Part shown: positions 10,201 to 13,703 of the stretch, in pieces
How the letters are laid out: every line of letters begins with the position of its first letter
Position numbering within the stretch: position 1 is the first letter of the stretch
Source: Spirogloea muscicola
Lineage: Eukaryota; Streptophyta; Zygnematophyceae; Spirogloeales; Spirogloeaceae
NCBI GenBank assembly: GCA_009602725.1
Contig: WELB01000195.1
Coordinates: 179,557-193,259, forward strand
Direction: 5' to 3'
Length of the DNA stretch: 13,703 nt
Position numbers and translations under genes: made by a program
Notes under the pieces: model-generated
Told to the model about the DNA's origin: nothing
Databases searched by the model: none
What the model saw: only the letters and a program-made list of their open reading frames with translations

Positions 10201-13200
10201 CTGGGATGAAGCGGCCAATGACTGCCTTGGCTCCTTTCACTGCAGCCTCGACAAACTCGCAACTGACCCGGAAGAGCGCCCGGTCCCTCATGATCCTGGA
10301 CAAAGGAGGCCAAGTCACTAACTTTTCCAATATTGGAGCAAGCTTATTCAGATGCTGTGAACATTAATACACATTGTAAGGGTCTTAATACTCAATCTGC
10401 AGTCTGCTCCCAGCTTGTGCAGATCGTTTCTGCACAAGCTGGCCTTGACAGGAGGCAGGGTGATGCCACACCTCTCTTGAAGAGTCCCATCTGGGAGTTC
10501 CCTACAGCTCTGCAGTTCTTCATTCCAGTCGCGTTGCACGCCCAGCAAGTCTGTCCCATGGGGCGAGATCAAGGCGTCTTCCGCCCGGGCAACGTCTCGC
10601 TTGTGATCTGGTAACACAACAGTCACGAGCTGTGTAAGGGCAGTATGAGACTTCGAAGACAGCCAGAATGCCTCACTTGCCACTAGGCTTGTAAGTCGTG
10701 AAGAGTACAATGAAGCTAGGTATGAGTGCTTAGGTGATAGTACCTGGCAAAGGGTGGGGCCCAAGCCAAGAGTTGGGAATAAGAGGTGGGGCCATGTTCT
10801 CAAAGGGGTGCATTTGCGTCTTAGCTTCTAGGACCTCCACAAAACCTGCCCCACACCAACAGGTAAAGACACTGTGGTAAATACACTGTGGCTCCATGAT
10901 CAAGGCAAGCCAATCAGCATTTCCTTTTCCTTGAGAGGTGGAGCTCTCTTGTAGTACCCATAGTATCACCCACTCAAAGCTCACTAGTCAAACAGCCTGT
11001 GATTATGAATTCAGAAACAACAATCTCAGTAGCTAGACAAGCCTCTGAAATTTTGATCCTGATCACTGTAACACTAAAAGCTGAGGCACACCTGTCGCAA
11101 ATTTGTTGCTGACGATCTTTAGCAGGCCAACGAGCGTGGACGCCGTAGTGAGGGGCTCACGCGGCCGTGCGTCAAGGACACTCCCTTTGCTGCGGTTCAC
11201 AGTGAACCCCTGCGTATGCGCCGTTACACAGAAGGTGCTCTTGGCATGAAGTACAACGTCCAGGTAGAACAAGTCGCCCTGCAGTCTGCAGAGTCAACCG
11301 ATAGACGATGAGCTTGTACAGAGTCAGGGCTATGTTCTCATTCTGAGTCTTACTGGAGCCTAACAACTACTATAAAGTCGGAGGTACATCATGACTGCAT
11401 TTCTAATCTCCTCAGGAAGGCTTGTTGAATTGAATTTGCTGATACAGCTTGGGATGCCGACTGAAGTAGCAACAAACCTGCGGTGACCAGGAACGGGGTT
11501 GAAGGACGAGAAGTAGATGCTCTCGAAGAAGTCCAGGCCCTCCGGGGCCGGGGGGCTGACTAGGCTGGCCAGCAGCCCATCGGTGTTCTCCACAAAACCG
11601 AGTTGCTCGAGCTCGGCCGGCAGCGGTGGCTTGGCATCTGGTGCATGGATTGAGGCCAGGCACACGGTTGGAATGAGACGTCAGGTGGACATTGGACATC
11701 TATGTAAGTCTCGGGACTCAAGCACCTGCTCTGCGACTTCTCATGACAAGTGAGGACAGTAGCGCACCTTTGGCCTGCTTGCGAGCGCCACCGCCTTTAG
11801 CTTTGTCGTGGCCGCCTAGACCAATGTACACACACTAAGAAGGGTCACTCTGGGTCAATGACAATACAAGGGCAGCCTCTTCCTGGTCAGAGATGGTCAT
11901 TAAATGAAGCCGTCAGCCCAAGGAAGGCTAGGTGAATGGCACTGTGGCGAGCTCAAAGAGTACAGACAGACCTGTACCTGTAGCCTCGTTGTCCTTGGAT
12001 AGCTTGGACGACAGCGAGGAGAAGCAGCTGGACATGGAGAGAAGCTCCCGCGTCTTCCGCACGTGAACTCGTACTGACCGGTCGTCATAGAGGGCTGTAG
12101 ACGGCATGCGACGACGCGAGAAAGCTGCTCAGGTACAAGCGCATCTATACGCTGCCTAGAATCCACCAGTGGATGCAGTCGTGCTCAGCAATCCGTGACA
12201 CAGGAGCTCTGACTGTGCATTGTCCTCTGTGCAAGTAAACTCCTCAAGATTGGGATGCAAAGGGAGCTGGAGAAGAGTGGCAAGTACTGCTCTTACACAG
12301 GCTGGCCCATCACTGCAGAATATAGGATCAGGAGATCAAGGACAAGTGGAAAGTGTAGTCACCATTCAGCATCTCTAGGGACGTCTTCCTGCCAGTGATA
12401 TCGGCTACGTCGCCAAGCTCAACGAAGTCAAAGAGGTGATAGCGCACGCCGTCCGGTGCGGTGAGAATGATGTCGTAGCAAGTGTAGAAGCAGGTCTCTG
12501 GCGCATCAGACAGGAACTGCCGCAGGTCCATGAGCGTGTCGCCTGGATTGAGCTACACACGCAGATAACAAACCCGTGAAACCGTCAGCGTAAGCCATCA
12601 TTGCAATGAGCCAAGGCGAGCTGCTTCAGCAAAAGAAGGCTCCCGCATGGTCTTGGTAGCTCTGCTTCTTGAGCCCTCATACACCCCTGTGCATAAAATC
12701 TCGTCCACAAAGTAGGACAGGTAGTACGTCCAGCAGACAGGCGCTGACCGTTGCATCCGTAACAAGCTTTGGCAAGCGTAAACTCAAACTCAAGGGTGGG
12801 GCTGCAGTGGAACCAGCTGATCTCACCCGCAGCTCAATCTCCTCTCCACCGGGGCCTTTCACCATGACCGGGTACAGCGGGATGTCGTCTGCATTCAAGA
12901 AGGGCAGCACGGCGAATCAGTACCGCTGCCGCTTGCCAATCAGAGCTTGACGGTCAAGAATGGCCTGCTCACAGAGGATCGTGTAGCCCTGTGAAGAGAA
13001 CTCGTGCATCTGAAAGCAGCGGCTGAGCCAACTCTGAGTCGCGCCGCAGCGGCGCAGAGGGGGCCTGTGGCATGGAGTCGTTGACGATAATGTCGTATGC
13101 TGGCAACCGGTCATTGCCGGCGGCGTTCTCACCTTCGTAGTCGTCGTCCGCCTCTCCTGCGTCGACGCCACTCTGCGCCAGCCCGGCCTCCTCCGACTTG

Positions 13201-13502
13201 GCTCCCGGCTCGGCGGCACTGCCGTCGGCTGGCCGGTCCTCCTCGCCTCCCAAAGGGGCCGCGTCAACGGCTTTCTGGGCATTGCCGCCGCCGCCATTGG
13301 CAACGGCGTCGCCGGTTGAGCTGCTTCCCGTTGCCGGCTCAGGCTCCGCGGCCGCGTCGGCCGGCGCGGCGGAGGCCGCCGAGCCGGGGCTCCCCGCGTC
13401 CTCGGGCGCGTCGGGGTGGTCATTGGCGGGCTTGGCGCCGCCGGGCGACGCCGCCGGCGAGGCGCCGCCGGCCTTGCCCTTGGCCTTGGCCTTGGCGCCC
13501 AT
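3346..13502 (-). CDS. CLU: CLU / FRIENDLY-type clustered mitochondria protein (27 exons)
   Basis: CLU proteins are cytosolic RNA-binding proteins that bind mRNAs for nuclear-encoded mitochondrial proteins; their loss clumps mitochondria. Exons in coding order are 13133-13502, 12827-12888, 12363-12552, 11978-12094, 11768-11815, 11478-11637, 11092-11285, 10744-10845, 10472-10607, 10167-10295, 9300-9957, 8885-9118, 8409-8675, 8064-8234, 7776-7862, 7364-7543, 6894-7046, 6556-6624, 6074-6232, 5824-5880, 5597-5637, 5305-5424, 4983-5136, 4614-4769, 4363-4470, 4160-4228 and 3346-4026. All introns are GT-AG and every phase fits. The result is 1,623 residues, against roughly 1,300-1,400 in animals and plants. 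Domain order is a low-complexity N-terminus, CLU-N, CLU domain, central eIF3-p135-like region, TPRs and a Lys-rich tail. The start at 13502 is the first ATG in frame, in the strong context gccccATGGGC. It is convergent with the phosphoesterase gene. Confidence 0.95.
4363..5880 (-). other. CLU: CLU exons 20-25: tetratricopeptide repeats
   Basis: Residues 1163-1374 form about five kinesin-light-chain-like TPRs. Visible repeat cores are AYELFSEANNILTQVFGPLH, FLAMVLYHAGELQAA, LDHPDTAHSYGNMALFYHGL, NHPDVAATFINLAMMYQDTG, LLGPEHNQTAMCYHALAIAF and the final HLGEKDPRTLDSATWVRTF. TPRs of this type bind protein partners. Exon 21 is only 41 bases but is required by both phase and homology. Confidence 0.94.
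6233..6555 (-). other. CLU: CLU intron 18
   Basis: This 323-base GT-AG intron lies between the codons of LRNLCQK and LGVTVAAR. I see no gene, RNA or repeat in it. Confidence 0.8.
7047..7363 (-). other. CLU: CLU intron 16
   Basis: This 317-base GT-AG intron lies within the low-complexity linker before MVWGDIREAV. It contains a short cctaat-type duplication near 7290-7303 and nothing else I can support. Confidence 0.75.
7629..7652. repeat. 12-base perfect tandem duplication in CLU intron 15
   Basis: The unit atcagagacttg occurs twice in direct succession. It lies inside the intron 7544-7775 and does not affect coding. Confidence 0.9.
8409..8675 (-). other. CLU: CLU exon 13: acidic linker ending in NPNVFTSF
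   Basis: Residues 801-889 are a charged Glu/Ala/Lys linker of low complexity. They end in LNPNVFTSFKLAGSPE, which matches the NPNVFT block that precedes the central region in plant homologues. The donor GAG|GTTGGC joins to EIATDEELVRKAG in exon 14. Confidence 0.88.
10047..10072. repeat. 11-base-pair hairpin in CLU intron 10
   Basis: Arms tgaatccaata (10047-10057) and tattggattca (10062-10072) are perfect reverse complements around a ccct loop. The hairpin sits in the intron 9958-10166. Confidence 0.9.
10075..10100. repeat. 13-base near-perfect tandem repeat in CLU intron 10
   Basis: Two adjacent copies of gatgtagcaaaa are followed by g and c respectively. They begin three bases after the hairpin at 10047-10072. 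Confidence 0.9.
10410..10442. repeat. 13-base-pair hairpin in CLU intron 9
   Basis: Arms ccagcttgtgcag (10410-10422) and ctgcacaagctgg (10430-10442) are perfect reverse complements around the 7-base loop atcgttt. On the coding (minus) strand it begins about 30 bases after the 5' splice site of the intron 10296-10471. Confidence 0.92.
10863..10890. repeat. 14-base tandem repeat with one mismatch in CLU intron 7
   Basis: gtaaagacactgtg is followed directly by gtaaatacactgtg. It lies in the intron 10846-11091 and its function is unknown. Confidence 0.88.
11768..11815 (-). other. CLU: CLU exon 5: 48-base linker exon
   Basis: This small exon encodes a Gly/Lys-rich linker (GHDKAKGGGARKQAK) between CLU-N and the next conserved block. 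Both borders are phase 1, so it could be skipped without a frameshift. It rests on splice signals (gtctag acceptor, gtgcgc donor) and phase rather than on conservation, so it is the least certain internal exon. Confidence 0.65.
11978..12888 (-). other. CLU: CLU exons 2-4: CLU-N domain
   Basis: Residues 124-246 hold the ubiquitin-like CLU N-terminal domain. Diagnostic pieces are LYPVMVKGPGGEEIELR (exon 2), MDLRQFLSDAPETCFYTCYD and VADITGRKTSLEMLN (exon 3), and LYDDRSVRVHVRKTRELLS (exon 4). The order and spacing match plant FRIENDLY. Exon 4 ends at ACAG|GTACAG, but a second GT six bases downstream could serve as an alternative donor. Confidence 0.93.
13133..13502 (-). other. CLU: CLU exon 1: low-complexity N-terminus
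   Basis: Residues 1-123 begin MGAKAKAKGKAGG and are then dominated by Ala, Gly, Pro, Ser and acidic residues, ending VDAGEADDDYE. The region is expected to be disordered, and plant homologues also begin with a variable Ala-rich stretch. The donor GAAG|GTGAGA is close to consensus, and the split codon gives D124 directly before DIPLYPVMVK. Confidence 0.85.
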
Positions 13503-13703
13503 GGGGGCGGCGTGGAGAGAAGGCACGCAGGGCTGGGGGCGACGGGGATGGCAGCGGGTGCTGCGGCGGAGTTTAAACCCCGGGGTTTTGCGTAGCCCCG
13601 CCGGCTCGGCCGGCGGCTCCCCACGCCGAGCGCGCCCTAGGCCGAGATCCCGAAGGCGCGCCGGCTGGTACGCCGCGGCGGCGGCGCGGCGGCGGGGAGA
13701 GCG
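13503..13703 (-). promoter_or_regulatory. CLU: CLU 5' leader and presumed promoter side
   Basis: This is a very GC-rich 201-base stretch upstream of the CLU ATG, with CGG-type runs at the window edge and no TATA box. It contains a 14-base palindrome aaaccccggggttt (13575-13588) and a GC hairpin (13598-13616). The position implies leader and core promoter, but the transcription start cannot be seen. Confidence 0.45.
13598..13616 (-). promoter_or_regulatory. GC hairpin in the CLU leader
   Basis: Arms ccgccggc and gccggcgg pair perfectly over 8 bases with the 3-base loop tcg on the plus strand. If it is transcribed, this would be a very stable stem about 96 bases before the CLU start codon. Confidence 0.6.

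Larger units (their letters stand above)
8885..11637 (-). other. CLU: CLU exons 6-12: CLU domain region
   Basis: Residues 263-800 contain the most conserved part of the protein. Marks in order are SSFNPVPGHRRLQGDLFYLD, ASTLVGLLK, HPFENMAPPLIPNSWL, DHKRDVARAEDAL, QRDWNEELQSCRELP, ERIMRDRALFRV, MYVHNNIFYSFAVD, QATYASANNDLRG, VDYRGHRVIAQSIIPGIL, LLYGSVENGKKI, LHIKEHRVED, ECKGIEGADDRRYILDLMRA and LRPELVSAFC. Exon 11 also carries an acidic insert at about residues 526-645. All borders keep phase. Confidence 0.94.

Noticed and set aside
13097-13576. Plus-strand Arg/Pro-rich frame opposite CLU exon 1
   Set aside because: It has the low-complexity composition expected of an antisense shadow of Ala/Gly-rich coding sequence.
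12917-13624. Long minus-strand frame (235 residues) over the CLU N-terminus
   Set aside because: It is Arg/Pro-rich and out of frame with exon 1, and it crosses the well-supported donor at 13133. It is a GC-driven shadow.

Overview
The window looks like nuclear DNA of an intron-rich eukaryote, most likely a green alga. A trebouxiophyte (Coccomyxa/Chlorella-like) is my inference, not proof. The evidence is spliceosomal GT-AG introns of about 130-390 bases, exons more GC-rich than introns, a possible chlorophyte-style TGTAA poly(A) signal, and a CLU protein whose closest remembered relatives are the plant FRIENDLY/FMT proteins. I see no bacterial operon, mobile element, CRISPR array, tRNA or rRNA.

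Layout: (1) Positions 1-143 are an A/GA/TA microsatellite. (2) Positions 144-605 are a GC-rich leader with no certain gene, although two stretches read like a short, possibly broken protein. (3) Positions 606-2818 (+) hold a five-exon gene for a YfcE/MJ0936-type metallophosphoesterase; all seven metal ligands expected for the family appear once the exons are joined. (4) Positions 2819-3345 are the 527-base gap between two convergent gene ends. (5) Positions 3346-13502 (-) are one gene of about 10.2 kb with 27 exons, encoding a complete CLU (clustered mitochondria) protein of 1,623 residues. The exons total 4,872 bases, an exact multiple of three, and the phase matches at every one of the 26 junctions. 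(6) Positions 13503-13703 are the very GC-rich 5' leader and promoter side of CLU.

The two genes point toward each other and share no obvious pathway. CLU proteins bind mRNAs for nuclear-encoded mitochondrial proteins in the cytosol and affect mitochondrial distribution. The phosphoesterase is a generic hydrolase whose substrate cannot be read from sequence. I found no convincing undescribed system. The items most worth checking are two clean hairpins in neighbouring CLU introns, a large acidic insert in the CLU domain, a Cys-rich tail on the phosphoesterase, and the coding-like leader at 252-599. Exon borders were read by eye from splice signals, phase and remembered family alignment; no search was run.
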